From Aquiflexum balticum DSM 16537 (GTDB taxonomy: Bacteria > Bacteroidota > Bacteroidia > Cytophagales > Cyclobacteriaceae), in the NCBI RefSeq assembly GCF_900176595.1, contig NZ_LT838813.1, positions 5,868,501 to 5,932,500 on the forward strand: a stretch of DNA of 64,000 bases, in the 5' to 3' direction. The notes under the pieces are model-generated. The model saw only the letters and a program-made list of their open reading frames with translations. It was not told where the DNA came from and did no database searches. Below, one piece after another: positions 1 to 8,652 of this stretch (its first letter is position 1; every line of letters begins with the position of its first letter). The position numbers and the translations under genes were made by a program.

Positions 1-104
1 CCCAAATTTTTTTCACATTATAGAATTAAATAATCTATATGAAAAGCCTTCATTCTTCTCTTCTAAATTGATAAAGTAGAGTTAATCCACCTAATGTTTT
101 GCAA

Positions 105-1649
105 TTAAGATTTAAGGCTGATGGATTTGTTTCCTATAATGATCGGCATTTCATTGAGTCTTCCCGCTTCTTCTCCATTTTCAAGTTTCAGGACTCCTCT
201 TGGACATACTGCAGAGCAAACCCCACAGCCTACACAGGAAGCCCGTACTATATTTTGTCCTCTTTGAGCATACCATCTAACATCTATCCCCATTTCACAA
301 TAGGTGGAACAATTACCACAGGATATGCATTGACCCCCATTGGTAGTAATCCTGAACCTAGACTTGAATCTTTGGACAATACCCAAGTAGGCTGCCAAAG
401 GACAGCCAAATCTGCACCATACCCGGTTACCCATAAAAGGATAAAACCCAGTTCCGATAACCCCTGCAAAAGCCGAGCCTATCATAAAACCATAAATGGA
501 GTGCAGCTGATCTGTGGCCTGACCCAATAGTCCAAATTCCATAAAGTAATTCACAATAGTCACAGCGGTCATAACAACCGCAAAAACCAAAACTCCATGG
601 ACCATATACCTTTCAATTTTCCAAGCCTTTAGGGATTTATCGGACAATTGCCTGTAAGGATCCCCCAAAGTCTCAGCTAAACCTCCACAACCGCAAACCC
701 AAGAACAATACCATCTTTTCCCATAGAAATAAGTAAATAATGGAACGCCCAGTACAATCAAAATGATTCCCCAAACTAACATAAACATACCCAGAGCGCC
801 TGAACTCAGCATCCCATCTATCCTATACTCATAGAAAAATGAATAATCCAAGGGCCAGATATTCTTAAAATCATGCCAGGGCATATTCAATAATACCAAA
901 ATCTCCGGAATCAAAAAGGCAAAGGCCAATTGAAAAAACATGACCGAGACAGTCCGGATAGTCTGATAGTTATTTCCTCGGTATTTTCGGAACATTCTGA
1001 TCCCCATTACCAGAATAGCAAGGGTATAAATCAGTCCATATAAAAACCATTGACTCGCAGGATTGCCTGAAAGCGCTATACTCAGCGGGTCTACCATCAA
1101 AACCAGATTGGTAAGATACTCAGGAAACCAATACAAAATCACATAAAATAAAATCAACCAGGTCCCAATGATGATCCCCAAAAGCCCCCTTGATTTCATG
1201 GAGGAAAAAAATATACCATTGTTTTTGATGCCTTCCGGTTCATTCCGGTACAAAGGCAATATGTAAATCAATCCGCCCACAACTGCCAAACCAATCGTAA
1301 TGGCCAAGTAATAATATGGTTCTTCAACCAAAGGTCCTTTTGAAGCTGCTTTAGTCAATGGAAAGACATAGTTATCCCAAATCACATTATCCCAATCCTG
1401 TTCGGACTTGAGACGATCATTAAAAGCATCAAAATATTTATTGAAATCTGAAATAAACTCAAAATTTGAGGAATATTCCTTTCCATACATGGGCGAAAGA
1501 ATATCTACCATTACCTCTTGATGGATGCTTTTTACTTCACGCTGAACAGTCTCTTTATCCAAAAAATAACTTCCAAAAAAAGGTAACATGCTAAAGGCTA
1601 TAAAACCCAAAACAAATAAAATCAGTCCTACTTTTTGAATATTTTTCAT
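105..1649 (-). CDS. Membrane-bound 4Fe-4S ferredoxin-type protein (NapH/NosR-like)
   Basis: A 514-aa integral membrane electron-transfer protein. Several hydrophobic segments are visible (about residues 7-27, 115-135, 155-175, 205-220, 235-255, 285-310 and 350-400). Between and after them lie the cysteine motifs typical of NapH/NosR/CcoG relatives: WYCSWVCGCGG near 315 and WCRFGCP near 415. Two classical 4Fe-4S clusters follow near the C terminus (CISCGNCSTYC and CVGCGVCSAVCP). It is the last gene of a reverse-strand operon and overlaps the upstream FAD oxidoreductase by 4 nt, so translation is probably coupled. Such proteins pass electrons between the quinone pool and a periplasmic or cytoplasmic partner; the partner here is not identifiable. 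The family call is firm, the physiological role is not. Confidence 0.8.
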   Translation of the reverse strand: MKNIQKVGLILFVLGFIAFSMLPFFGSYFLDKETVQREVKSIHQEVMVDILSPMYGKEYSSNFEFISDFNKYFDAFNDRLKSEQDWDNVIWDNYVFPLTKAASKGPLVEEPYYYLAITIGLAVVGGLIYILPLYRNEPEGIKNNGIFFSSMKSRGLLGIIIGTWLILFYVILYWFPEYLTNLVLMVDPLSIALSGNPASQWFLYGLIYTLAILVMGIRMFRKYRGNNYQTIRTVSVMFFQLAFAFLIPEILVLLNMPWHDFKNIWPLDYSFFYEYRIDGMLSSGALGMFMLVWGIILIVLGVPLFTYFYGKRWYCSWVCGCGGLAETLGDPYRQLSDKSLKAWKIERYMVHGVLVFAVVMTAVTIVNYFMEFGLLGQATDQLHSIYGFMIGSAFAGVIGTGFYPFMGNRVWCRFGCPLAAYLGIVQRFKSRFRITTNGGQCISCGNCSTYCEMGIDVRWYAQRGQNIVRASCVGCGVCSAVCPRGVLKLENGEEAGRLNEMPIIIGNKSISLKS

Positions 1650-3001
1650 GCCCTTGATCCTAGAATTTTTTGTAAAAAGGAAGATTTTTTCAATGCCAGT
1701 TTTTTACCGAATTGTTGGTTATATTGATTTAAGACCAATTCATGGAAATTTTTGTGAAATTCAGTATTAAAGTTTGCTTTGTGCAGGTTTAAAATAACTT
1801 TCTCCAATTGCCATTTTTCGCTTATTGCTTTGTCAAAAAATTCATGACGTAACCGCCATCCAAATCCATTAACCCCTAAAATACTTTTGTCCGCTTTGGT
1901 GAAAAGTATCCTCAAACAAGCCTTACCTCCTTTATCTTCCCAATAAAAGCTTGACATGGATTCGTCCCAATACGGGGGTACTTGTCCATAAGTTTGATAC
2001 TCAATATCCAGAAATTTTGCCGAATTAAACCAAACACCGGGTTTATAGGGTACAGCATCGCTTGAAGTAAGATTATACGCCAAGGTCTCTCCATGCATTC
2101 TACCGGTATACCACACTTGCTCTATATTCTTTCGGTCGGCCGACGGCGCATTATAAAACTCCGCACAATCCCCAATCGCATAGACATCTTCTACATTTGT
2201 CTTAAAATAGGAATCAACCAAAATCCCTCTATTGATTTTTAAACCACTGTTTAAAAGAAATCCAATATTGGGACTCACACCTGCGGTCAACCCAACAAAT
2301 TGTGCCTCCAGGATTTCACCGTTTTTCGTCCTCACGGATTTTACCCGTCCATTTTGATCACCAAGGATTTCATCTAATTCTGTTCGGAGTCTTAAGTCAA
2401 TATGATGTTCTTGGATATGCCTGTTGACCAAATTGGACTCTTCAGTTGGAAGTATATTATCCCAGAAACTTTCTTCCCTTACCAAAAATGTGACAGGAAT
2501 ATTTCTTGACCTCAGCATTTCTGCCATTTCAATACCTATCAGGCCACCACCAACTACAACCGCATTTCTTATCCCTTTGGTATTCTTTTCCATCAATTCC
2601 AAATCCTGGTAAGAATATAGTCCCTGAACCCCTTCCAAATCCTGGCCTACCCATCCAAATTTATTGGGTTTGGAACCTGTAGCCAGAATCAGAATATCAA
2701 AACCGATCTCTTCATCGGCAGATTTTAAAATCCTTCTTTCAAAGTCAATCGTATTTATCCATGCTTTTTTCAGAAGGATATTATTCTTCTCCCAAAACCA
2801 GTCTTCGTAAGGTTTGGTATGTTCGTATTTCATATGTCCCATGTAAATATACATGAGTGCCGTGCGGGAGAAGAAATGATCAGTTTCACCCGAGATAACC
2901 AGAATTTCAGCATTTCCATCTTTCTTTCTAATGTGCCGGGCACAGGTAATTCCAGAAATCCCATTTCCAATGATAACAACTCTTTTTTTGGGCTTATTCA
3001 T
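1646..3001 (-). CDS. NAD(P)/FAD-dependent pyridine nucleotide-disulfide family oxidoreductase
   Basis: A 451-aa flavoprotein of the rubredoxin/nitrite-reductase-type FAD-NAD(P)H family. The FAD-binding Rossmann motif GNGISG lies at residues 12-17, ATGSKP near 106 is the middle FAD motif, a second dinucleotide motif GGGLIGIE near 152 binds NAD(P)H, and YAIGDCAEF near 278 is the C-terminal FAD contact. It overlaps both neighbours (8 nt with the DUF547 gene, 4 nt with the ferredoxin gene), so it sits in the middle of a tightly packed operon. The likely job is to move electrons between NAD(P)H and the adjacent membrane 4Fe-4S protein; that pairing is inferred from gene order. No redox-active CxxC typical of disulfide reductases is apparent. 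Confidence 0.85.
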   Translation of the reverse strand: MNKPKKRVVIIGNGISGITCARHIRKKDGNAEILVISGETDHFFSRTALMYIYMGHMKYEHTKPYEDWFWEKNNILLKKAWINTIDFERRILKSADEEIGFDILILATGSKPNKFGWVGQDLEGVQGLYSYQDLELMEKNTKGIRNAVVVGGGLIGIEMAEMLRSRNIPVTFLVREESFWDNILPTEESNLVNRHIQEHHIDLRLRTELDEILGDQNGRVKSVRTKNGEILEAQFVGLTAGVSPNIGFLLNSGLKINRGILVDSYFKTNVEDVYAIGDCAEFYNAPSADRKNIEQVWYTGRMHGETLAYNLTSSDAVPYKPGVWFNSAKFLDIEYQTYGQVPPYWDESMSSFYWEDKGGKACLRILFTKADKSILGVNGFGWRLRHEFFDKAISEKWQLEKVILNLHKANFNTEFHKNFHELVLNQYNQQFGKKLALKKSSFLQKILGSRA

Positions 3002-3749
3002 TAAGTGACCAGTCGTAATTTAGGTAGGATATTTTAGCGTTTGATTTGATTTTAATTACAGAATATTGGTTAATATAATCAATTAAACTTCCCTTTTTAG
3101 TGAAATCACCTTTAAACCATGAAAAAATCTGGGATAACTCAGCCTTTTCCTGTCGGATTAAATTTCTCTTGGGATCGTTGATAAATGATTTGGCAACCTT
3201 ATTCAATTGATCTTCTAATTTATCAGGGAAAAAGGCTTCATTCAAAAGCGGAGGACAGGAAAAAGACGCGCAGTTAATGGCAAAATGAATTCGGGGCTCA
3301 TCAAATTCTTTTCTCAGAATTTTGTGCTCAATCTCATCTAAACTGGCCTCTTCCCCTCCTATTTTAAAGAATTTGATATGCCAGACTGTATTTACCAAAG
3401 GTATTTTGATTTTGGGATGCAGGTCCTGAATACTTGCTACCGGATAATTATCTACAATTAATTTAACAGTAAACGCATTATACGCATTTATCCAATAGGC
3501 CAATTGTTCGTCATTACTCCAAGTACTCCTATCAGGCGCATTGTTGCTCAAAAGGTCCAAGTACTTTTCGAACTTTTCCTTATCACTGATAAATCCCTTA
3601 TAATTAACTACACCATCCTTGCTGACATGTTTTTTCAGCAATTCATCGAAAATCTGATGATCAGGTGGGTTTGAATTTTTTTGACCCAAGTCAGACCCCT
3701 GACAGGACAAAAAAGAAAAGACAAACATTAAGGTTATAAATATTTTCAT
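2994..3749 (-). CDS. DUF547 domain lipoprotein
   Basis: A 251-aa exported lipoprotein. The N terminus has a short hydrophobic stretch ending in the lipobox LSCQ, with the acylated Cys at about residue 16. The remainder matches the DUF547 family: WINAYNAFTVKLI near residue 86 and the INCASFSCPPL motif near 158, which contains conserved cysteines. DUF547 proteins have no established activity; a protease/transglutaminase-like fold has been suggested for the family. The gene lies second in a reverse-strand operon with a rhodanese upstream and a FAD oxidoreductase downstream (8-nt overlap). Conserved cysteines next to a periplasmic rhodanese hint at a thiol or redox role, which is inference. Confidence 0.8.
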   Translation of the reverse strand: MKIFITLMFVFSFLSCQGSDLGQKNSNPPDHQIFDELLKKHVSKDGVVNYKGFISDKEKFEKYLDLLSNNAPDRSTWSNDEQLAYWINAYNAFTVKLIVDNYPVASIQDLHPKIKIPLVNTVWHIKFFKIGGEEASLDEIEHKILRKEFDEPRIHFAINCASFSCPPLLNEAFFPDKLEDQLNKVAKSFINDPKRNLIRQEKAELSQIFSWFKGDFTKKGSLIDYINQYSVIKIKSNAKISYLNYDWSLNE

Positions 3750-3849
3750 GAAGAAAGCCCAAATGGTTTTTAGAATTACTGTTTTTTACAAATATCAGAT
3801 TACAAATCTAACCCATCTGCAAAACAATCCCTGTCGTCTGCAAGACAAT

Positions 3850-4338
3850 TCAATATACCTTCTTTCCTTTTTCAAGCCAAATACCCCATATTTTACTAAA
3901 AGCATGAACTTCATCTGTTTCCTCTTCATTTTTATATACCGGATAATCTTCATTTACCCAATGAAAAATCCCCCCATACAAATTATAGACTTCTTTGTAA
4001 CCGGCAGATTTCAGCTTTTTCCCTATATCCTGACTTCTCGCACCGATAGAGCAGTAAACAACAATAGTTTCATCTTTTGGAATATCCTGAAGGCTTTCCA
4101 ATGAAAAAGTTTCATAACCGACCCATTTCGCTCCTTGAAGATGGCTTACTTCAAATTCCTCTTTTTCACGGGTATCCAAAAACAGAGCCTTTTCAACTAT
4201 CTCATTTTGATAAGGATAAACAATCGGGAAATCCTTATCATAGTATCCTTTAAGTAGGGTTTTATAAGCAGCACTTTGTCCAAAGGATGCTGAGCTGATT
4301 GATAGGAACAATATAATTAGGGTTAAACGGACATTCAT
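3850..4338 (-). CDS. Exported rhodanese-like domain protein
   Basis: A 162-aa protein with a cleavable signal peptide (hydrophobic residues 5-18, then SFGQS) followed by one rhodanese domain. The substrate-recognition segment LDTREKEEFEVSHLQGA lies near residues 53-69 and the active-site loop VVYCSIGARS near 92-101, with Cys as the persulfide carrier. Six-residue loops of this type are typical of sulfurtransferase rhodaneses. It is the first gene of the reverse-strand operon with DUF547, FAD oxidoreductase and 4Fe-4S membrane protein; 100 bp separate it from DUF547. It likely acts in the periplasm on sulfur compounds or cysteine persulfides; the substrate is unknown. Confidence 0.85.
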   Translation of the reverse strand: MNVRLTLIILFLSISSASFGQSAAYKTLLKGYYDKDFPIVYPYQNEIVEKALFLDTREKEEFEVSHLQGAKWVGYETFSLESLQDIPKDETIVVYCSIGARSQDIGKKLKSAGYKEVYNLYGGIFHWVNEDYPVYKNEEETDEVHAFSKIWGIWLEKGKKVY

Positions 4339-4439
4339 GCTAGGACAACAAAAACAGGTTCAAAAAGATTTCTGATATTACAAAATAGGAAGGTTATGCT
4401 ATAGTGTACTTTAGAAAATCCTCGTTATTTCTAGATGTC

Positions 4440-4600
4440 TTTAACGTCCCGTTAGGGACTAGATATGGGTAGGCAAATTTCATTTTGGCGAATTTCCGTG
4501 CCTTTAGGTACGGAATATATTTTGTACCTAAAGGCACAAAAGCTGTTCGATTAATAGTTTGATTTTACCTATATCATGTCCCTACGGGACTTTAGTTAAT
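4440..4600. repeat. Palindromic REP-like element in a 375-bp spacer
   Basis: The spacer between the rhodanese and Crp/Fnr genes holds a nested inverted repeat. The inner arms are perfect 14-mers (4498-4511 and 4524-4537, GTGCCTTTAGGTAC against its complement) with a 12-nt loop. The outer arms (4445-4458 around GTCCCGTTAGGGAC and 4578-4590 around GTCCCTACGGGAC) are each self-complementary and also pair imperfectly with each other, so the whole 160 bp could fold as one long hairpin. This looks like the REP/RAYT-type palindromic elements scattered through many Bacteroidota genomes. No transposase is present beside it. Nothing else is apparent in this spacer. Confidence 0.7.
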
Positions 4601-4713
4601 GTTAATAATGAGGTTTGAAAAATTAAAATGACTAAAAATATTTCCAGATTAAGTTAGAGTTTATATTAATAATATTAATTGATCAAAATATATGGCTTCA
4701 ATTAAATGAAATA

Positions 4714-5427
4714 CTACCCGTAAAAATCCGAAAGCCTTGCAAGTCCTTTTTTATCCAGCACTATGATTTTCTTTCCTTCAAAATCAATAAGTTCATCTTT
4801 TTTGAATTCCGAAAGCAACCGGATTACTGTTTCTGTTGCGGTTCCAACCAATCCTGCAATTTCCTCTCTTGTGAGAATAATATCAATTTTTTCCCCAGCA
4901 GAACCATCTATTCCATACGTTTCACTCAGTTTCAAAAGTGTAAAAGCCAACCTTTCTCTGATGGATTTTTGGGTTGCATCGGTCAGTTTTTCTTCCATAA
5001 CACCCAAATCGTGGCAAAGGGCTTTGGTGACTCTCCTATGGAATCCGGTGTCTTCGGCAAGGACCTTAAGAAACGATTCCCTCGGTACAAAACAGATTTT
5101 GGCATCTTCCACGATAGTGGCTGAATTTGAGTAGGATTCCTCACCCAAAAGGGAGGAATATCCTAAAAAATCACCTTTTTTTGCCAATCTTACTATCTGT
5201 TCTTTTCCATTTGAAGCAGTCTTATATACCTTGACAATACCATCATTGATACAAAAAACACCAAGTGGTTTGGTTCCTTCATAAAAAAGAATTTGACCCT
5301 TTTTATGGGTTATAAAGTTCTTACTGTCAGATAGATGACAAAGATGTTGCTCAGAAAGATCTGCGAAAAGTGAGAACTTTCGGCTCATGCAAAGCTCACA
5401 TGGTGTGCTTTTTTGTTGGACTTTCAT
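4714..5427 (-). CDS. Crp/Fnr family transcriptional regulator
   Basis: A 237-aa one-component regulator. A cyclic-nucleotide-binding-type beta-roll spans about residues 20-135 (GQILFYEGTKPLGVFCINDG, then LGEESYSNSATI), a long dimerisation helix follows, and a Crp-type winged helix-turn-helix lies near 175-215 (LTREEIAGLVGTATETVIRLLSEF). The extreme N terminus carries C10, C13 and C30, a spacing reminiscent of the 4Fe-4S-binding cysteines of FNR, so the protein may sense oxygen or redox state rather than cAMP. It is monocistronic and lies upstream of the rhodanese/ferredoxin operon on the same strand, separated by a palindromic element. Control of that operon is plausible but not shown by a clear operator. 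Confidence 0.88.
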   Translation of the reverse strand: MKVQQKSTPCELCMSRKFSLFADLSEQHLCHLSDSKNFITHKKGQILFYEGTKPLGVFCINDGIVKVYKTASNGKEQIVRLAKKGDFLGYSSLLGEESYSNSATIVEDAKICFVPRESFLKVLAEDTGFHRRVTKALCHDLGVMEEKLTDATQKSIRERLAFTLLKLSETYGIDGSAGEKIDIILTREEIAGLVGTATETVIRLLSEFKKDELIDFEGKKIIVLDKKGLARLSDFYG

Positions 5428-5498
5428 TAGGCAGTTTTGTCAAATTGAGTGTTTGATTTTCACATCCAAAGATAACAGAAAACATGACACAAATCACA

Positions 5499-5975
5499 TT
5501 AATTAATTGGGAAATTGGGTAATTCATTTAATTGAATATATTCCGTCCCATTTCCTGCCAATTCCAAAAACAGGTGCTGTCTTCCATTACTCACCCCAAT
5601 AAATGGAGCTTCTATTGATTTGTTATATACAGCTATCTGCTCAGCTGTTTTTTGTGAAAGTTTTACATCGGAGGCCTTACATTCAATAAGCAGAAAGGGT
5701 TTTCCCATCCTATCAAGAACCAAAATATCAAATCTTTTTTGCACAGCATTATATTTCAATCCTTTTTCCAATGCAAAAAGACTCTTTGGATAATTTTTAA
5801 ATTGGACCAGAAATTGAATCATATGTTGCCTGACCCATTCTTCCGGTGTCAATATGAGAAACTTCTTTCTAAGTGAATCGAAAATGCTTAATTTTCCATT
5901 ACGCTCAGTCAATTCAAACTCAAATTGGGGAAAATTTAAGGATTCTGTCAAAAAATCCTTGCTGGACAACTTCAT
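5499..5975 (-). CDS. HsdR N-terminal domain-like nuclease-fold protein
   Basis: A 158-aa stand-alone protein matching the type I restriction enzyme HsdR N-terminal domain family (HSDR_N_2). A PD-(D/E)XK-like core is visible: RFDILV near residue 90 supplies the Asp, and LLIECKASD near 103 supplies the E-x-K pair. No helicase, specificity or methylase subunit lies nearby, so this is not part of a restriction system here. Short stand-alone versions are common in Bacteroidota as conserved chromosomal genes, which argues for a housekeeping DNA-related role rather than defence. That role is unknown. Confidence 0.75.
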   Translation of the reverse strand: MKLSSKDFLTESLNFPQFEFELTERNGKLSIFDSLRKKFLILTPEEWVRQHMIQFLVQFKNYPKSLFALEKGLKYNAVQKRFDILVLDRMGKPFLLIECKASDVKLSQKTAEQIAVYNKSIEAPFIGVSNGRQHLFLELAGNGTEYIQLNELPNFPIN

Positions 5976-6026
5976 AGTACAAATATGCCGGGTTTTACAT
6001 TACTATTATAAATCAAACTTTATAAA

Positions 6027-7667
6027 ATGAAAAAAAATATCCCAATCCTTTCTATGATTTTTTTCAGTTTATGTTTTTTTTCATGTAATCCTGAACAAGA
6101 AGAAGTAGACCTCATTGTGCACAATGCAGTCATTTACACAGTTGACGAAGGCTTTTCGATTTTGCAGGCATTTGCAGTCAAAGACAATAGATTCATTGAA
6201 ATTGGTAGCGACCGGTCTATTCTGTCAAAATACAAGTCAGAAGAGACGATTGATATGGATGGCAGATCCATTTACCCGGGGTTTATTGATGCCCATTCTC
6301 ATTTTTACAGGTATGGGTTGGGCTTAGGAATTGCCGATCTGCTTGGAACGGAATCAGAAGAGGAGTTGGTCGAAAGAGTCAAAGACCATGCTGATAAAAA
6401 CCCCGATTTGACTTGGATCCTTGGACAGGGTTGGGATCAGAATCTGTGGGAAAGTAAGGAATTTCCCGCCAAAGAAAAATTGGATTCCCTATTCCCAAAT
6501 ACTCCTGTGCTACTCACACGAATAGATGGTCATGCTGCTTTGGCAAACCAAAAAGCTTTGGATTTAGGCAAAGTTACGGCAACAACAACATTGACAGGCG
6601 GAAAAGTAATTCTTAGAGACAAACAACCTACCGGAGTTTTGATAGATAATGCAATCAAATTGGTATCCACCCATATCCCTGCATGGAGTATTGAAGAATC
6701 AAGAAATGCCCTGATTGCAGCCCAGGAAAATTGCTTTGAAGTTGGACTTACATCAGTTGTGGATGCCGGTTTGGAAAAAGAAACAATTGACTTGATTGAA
6801 AAAATGCATCAAGAGGGCTCACTCAAAATGCGTGTCTATGCCATGGTCAATCCTACTGAAGAAAACATGGAACATTTTTTTACAACCGGTCCTGTCCAAA
6901 ACGATTTTCTAACTGTCAGAAGCTTTAAAATTTATGGTGATGGGGCTCTTGGTTCAAGAGGTGCTGCTCTGCTAAAACCATACCATGACCATGCCGGTAA
7001 TTATGGTTTTTTATTAAAAAACCCGGCTGATTTTGATGCATTGGCAAAAAGAATCTATGATAACGGATTCCAGATGAATACACATTGTATAGGAGATTCT
7101 GCAAACCGGACGCTTTTGGATATTTATGCCAAATATTTAAAAGGCAAAAATGATCTCAGGTGGAGAATTGAACATGCCCAAGTTGTAAGTAATGAAGATA
7201 TGTCAAAATTCGCTGCTTATAGCATTATCCCCTCGGTACAACCCACCCATGCCACTTCCGATATGTATTGGGCGGGTCAAAGGTTGGGGGCCATGCGAAT
7301 TAAGACTGCATATGCTTATAAAGATCTCTTGGACCAAAATGGCATGCTTGCTTTAGGAAGTGATTTCCCTGTTGAACATATCAATCCCTTGTATGGATTT
7401 CATGCTGCTGTAGTTAGAAAAGATGCCAATAATTTACCTGAAAATGGATTTCAGTCCGAAAATAAAATTACTCGCTTACAGGCTTTGAAAGGAATGACCA
7501 TCTGGGCGGCTTATGCAAATTTTGAAGAGCATTTGAAAGGAAGTATTGAACCGGAAAAGCTTGCGGATTTTGTGGTTCTTGAAAAAGATATTATGCTATG
7601 CCCTGAAATTGATCTTCGAAATGTCAAAGTATTCGCCACTTATATAGGTGGGGAAAAAGTTTATTGA
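6027..7667 (+). CDS. Exported amidohydrolase family lipoprotein (YtcJ-like)
   Basis: A 546-aa metal-dependent hydrolase of the amidohydrolase superfamily, YtcJ/amidohydrolase_3 branch. A signal peptide ends in the lipobox FFSC (Cys20), so the enzyme is probably lipid-anchored outside the cytoplasm. The metal-binding DAHSH is at residues about 91-95, a catalytic region NTHCIGD near 352, IEHAQVV near 383, and the late Asp in LGSDFPVEH near 450. The substrate class (amide, N-acyl or cyclic compounds) cannot be deduced. It is monocistronic, with no obvious partner on either side. Confidence 0.85.
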   Translation: MKKNIPILSMIFFSLCFFSCNPEQEEVDLIVHNAVIYTVDEGFSILQAFAVKDNRFIEIGSDRSILSKYKSEETIDMDGRSIYPGFIDAHSHFYRYGLGLGIADLLGTESEEELVERVKDHADKNPDLTWILGQGWDQNLWESKEFPAKEKLDSLFPNTPVLLTRIDGHAALANQKALDLGKVTATTTLTGGKVILRDKQPTGVLIDNAIKLVSTHIPAWSIEESRNALIAAQENCFEVGLTSVVDAGLEKETIDLIEKMHQEGSLKMRVYAMVNPTEENMEHFFTTGPVQNDFLTVRSFKIYGDGALGSRGAALLKPYHDHAGNYGFLLKNPADFDALAKRIYDNGFQMNTHCIGDSANRTLLDIYAKYLKGKNDLRWRIEHAQVVSNEDMSKFAAYSIIPSVQPTHATSDMYWAGQRLGAMRIKTAYAYKDLLDQNGMLALGSDFPVEHINPLYGFHAAVVRKDANNLPENGFQSENKITRLQALKGMTIWAAYANFEEHLKGSIEPEKLADFVVLEKDIMLCPEIDLRNVKVFATYIGGEKVY

Positions 7668-7733
7668 TATGATGGTTTGAGGAAAATCCACCTTTTAAAC
7701 AATACTAATTCTGCCTTTGTCCGATTATTCCCA

Positions 7734-8429
7734 TTAAAACTCCAGATATGGCTTTAATCTTTCCAGCCATTCCTCATTGAAGATTTTTATCTTGAGCAAA
7801 TCATCTGCTTGAGTATAGAATCCATGCTGTTCACGATAAGCCACTATCACTTTTGCAGCGCCATAATTGATATAGGGATGTTGTGCCAATGAAGAGACAT
7901 CTGATTGATTGATTGCCAATTTCCTGAATATTTCGGGATGAAATTCAAAATACTCAAAAACCCTTTCCAAGACCTCCGGTGTCATTCCATAAACCTCAAG
8001 TAACTGGTCTTTGTGGTGAATTCCACCCATGTTTTCCCTGAATTTCACCACTCTACCGGCCATTGTCTGCCCTATACCGGGGACAATCTGCAATACGACA
8101 GAGTCTGCCTCATTAAATAGCAGTTTATTTAACTGCGGGGATTTCGGCCTCTGATAATTGATTCGGTTCTTGGAGGTATCTTGGTTGAATGTTTCATTGG
8201 AGAAATTCGGGTTAGGATTATAGGGCTGCCACCCTGCCTGAATGAGACTGTCTATTTTTCCCAAATATTGCTCGTACTGCTGTTCATTTTTTTTTCTGAG
8301 CATCCAATCATAAACGGATGGGAAAAGATATAACAGGAATAAAACAGGAAAAACAATCACCAGGCCTCTGGATTCACGCTGCGAAAACCCAAAATAAGAT
8401 TTAAGAAAAAAATATAACTTAGCTTTCAT
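7734..8429 (-). CDS. Helix-hairpin-helix (ComEA-like) membrane protein
   Basis: About 231 aa from the preferred ATG at 8429; an upstream in-frame ATG at 8474 would add 15 residues of unlikely sequence. One N-terminal transmembrane segment (GLVIVFPVLFLLYLFP) is followed by three helix-hairpin-helix units (VLQIVPGIGQTMAGRVVKFR, a second near SSLAQHPYINYGAAKVIVAY, and a third around the C-terminal DDLLKIKIFNEEWLERLKPY). This is the usual Bacteroidota ComEA-like arrangement. HhH motifs bind DNA backbone non-specifically, so a role at the membrane in DNA uptake or handling is possible; no other competence gene is nearby. Confidence 0.8.
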   Translation of the reverse strand: MKAKLYFFLKSYFGFSQRESRGLVIVFPVLFLLYLFPSVYDWMLRKKNEQQYEQYLGKIDSLIQAGWQPYNPNPNFSNETFNQDTSKNRINYQRPKSPQLNKLLFNEADSVVLQIVPGIGQTMAGRVVKFRENMGGIHHKDQLLEVYGMTPEVLERVFEYFEFHPEIFRKLAINQSDVSSLAQHPYINYGAAKVIVAYREQHGFYTQADDLLKIKIFNEEWLERLKPYLEF

Positions 8430-8626
8430 GAAAATTTGAAATGAAAAGTGAAACCAATTAGATACTACATACATTATATAGACAGGAAAATTTACTACAA
8501 TTGATTTAAATATACAATTTTAGTTATCAAAGTCACCTCCACTTCATCAAATCCTGAAAATTATTTAGACAGATTTTAAATTAGGAGTCAAAGAATCAAA
8601 ATATTCTTTTCCTATAGAATCTGAAT

Positions 8627-8634
8627 TAAATTTG
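8627..8634 (+). promoter_or_regulatory. Candidate -7 box (TAAATTTG) of hemA
   Basis: The sequence TAAATTTG fits the Bacteroidota sigma-70-type TAnnTTTG -7 element and lies 18 nt before the preferred hemA ATG. No convincing TTTG -33 element is found at the expected distance, so this is only a candidate. It would place the alternative upstream TTG codon (8632) inside the promoter, supporting the ATG at 8653. Confidence 0.35.
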
Positions 8635-8652
8635 CGACAGAAAGATTTTATA

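Noticed and set aside
5499..5975. Restriction-modification system
   Set aside because: Only an HsdR N-terminal-like domain is present; no methylase, specificity or helicase subunit nearby.
8632..8652. In-frame TTG start extending hemA by 7 codons
   Set aside because: The family starts at the ATG at 8653, and the TTG falls in a TAAATTTG box.
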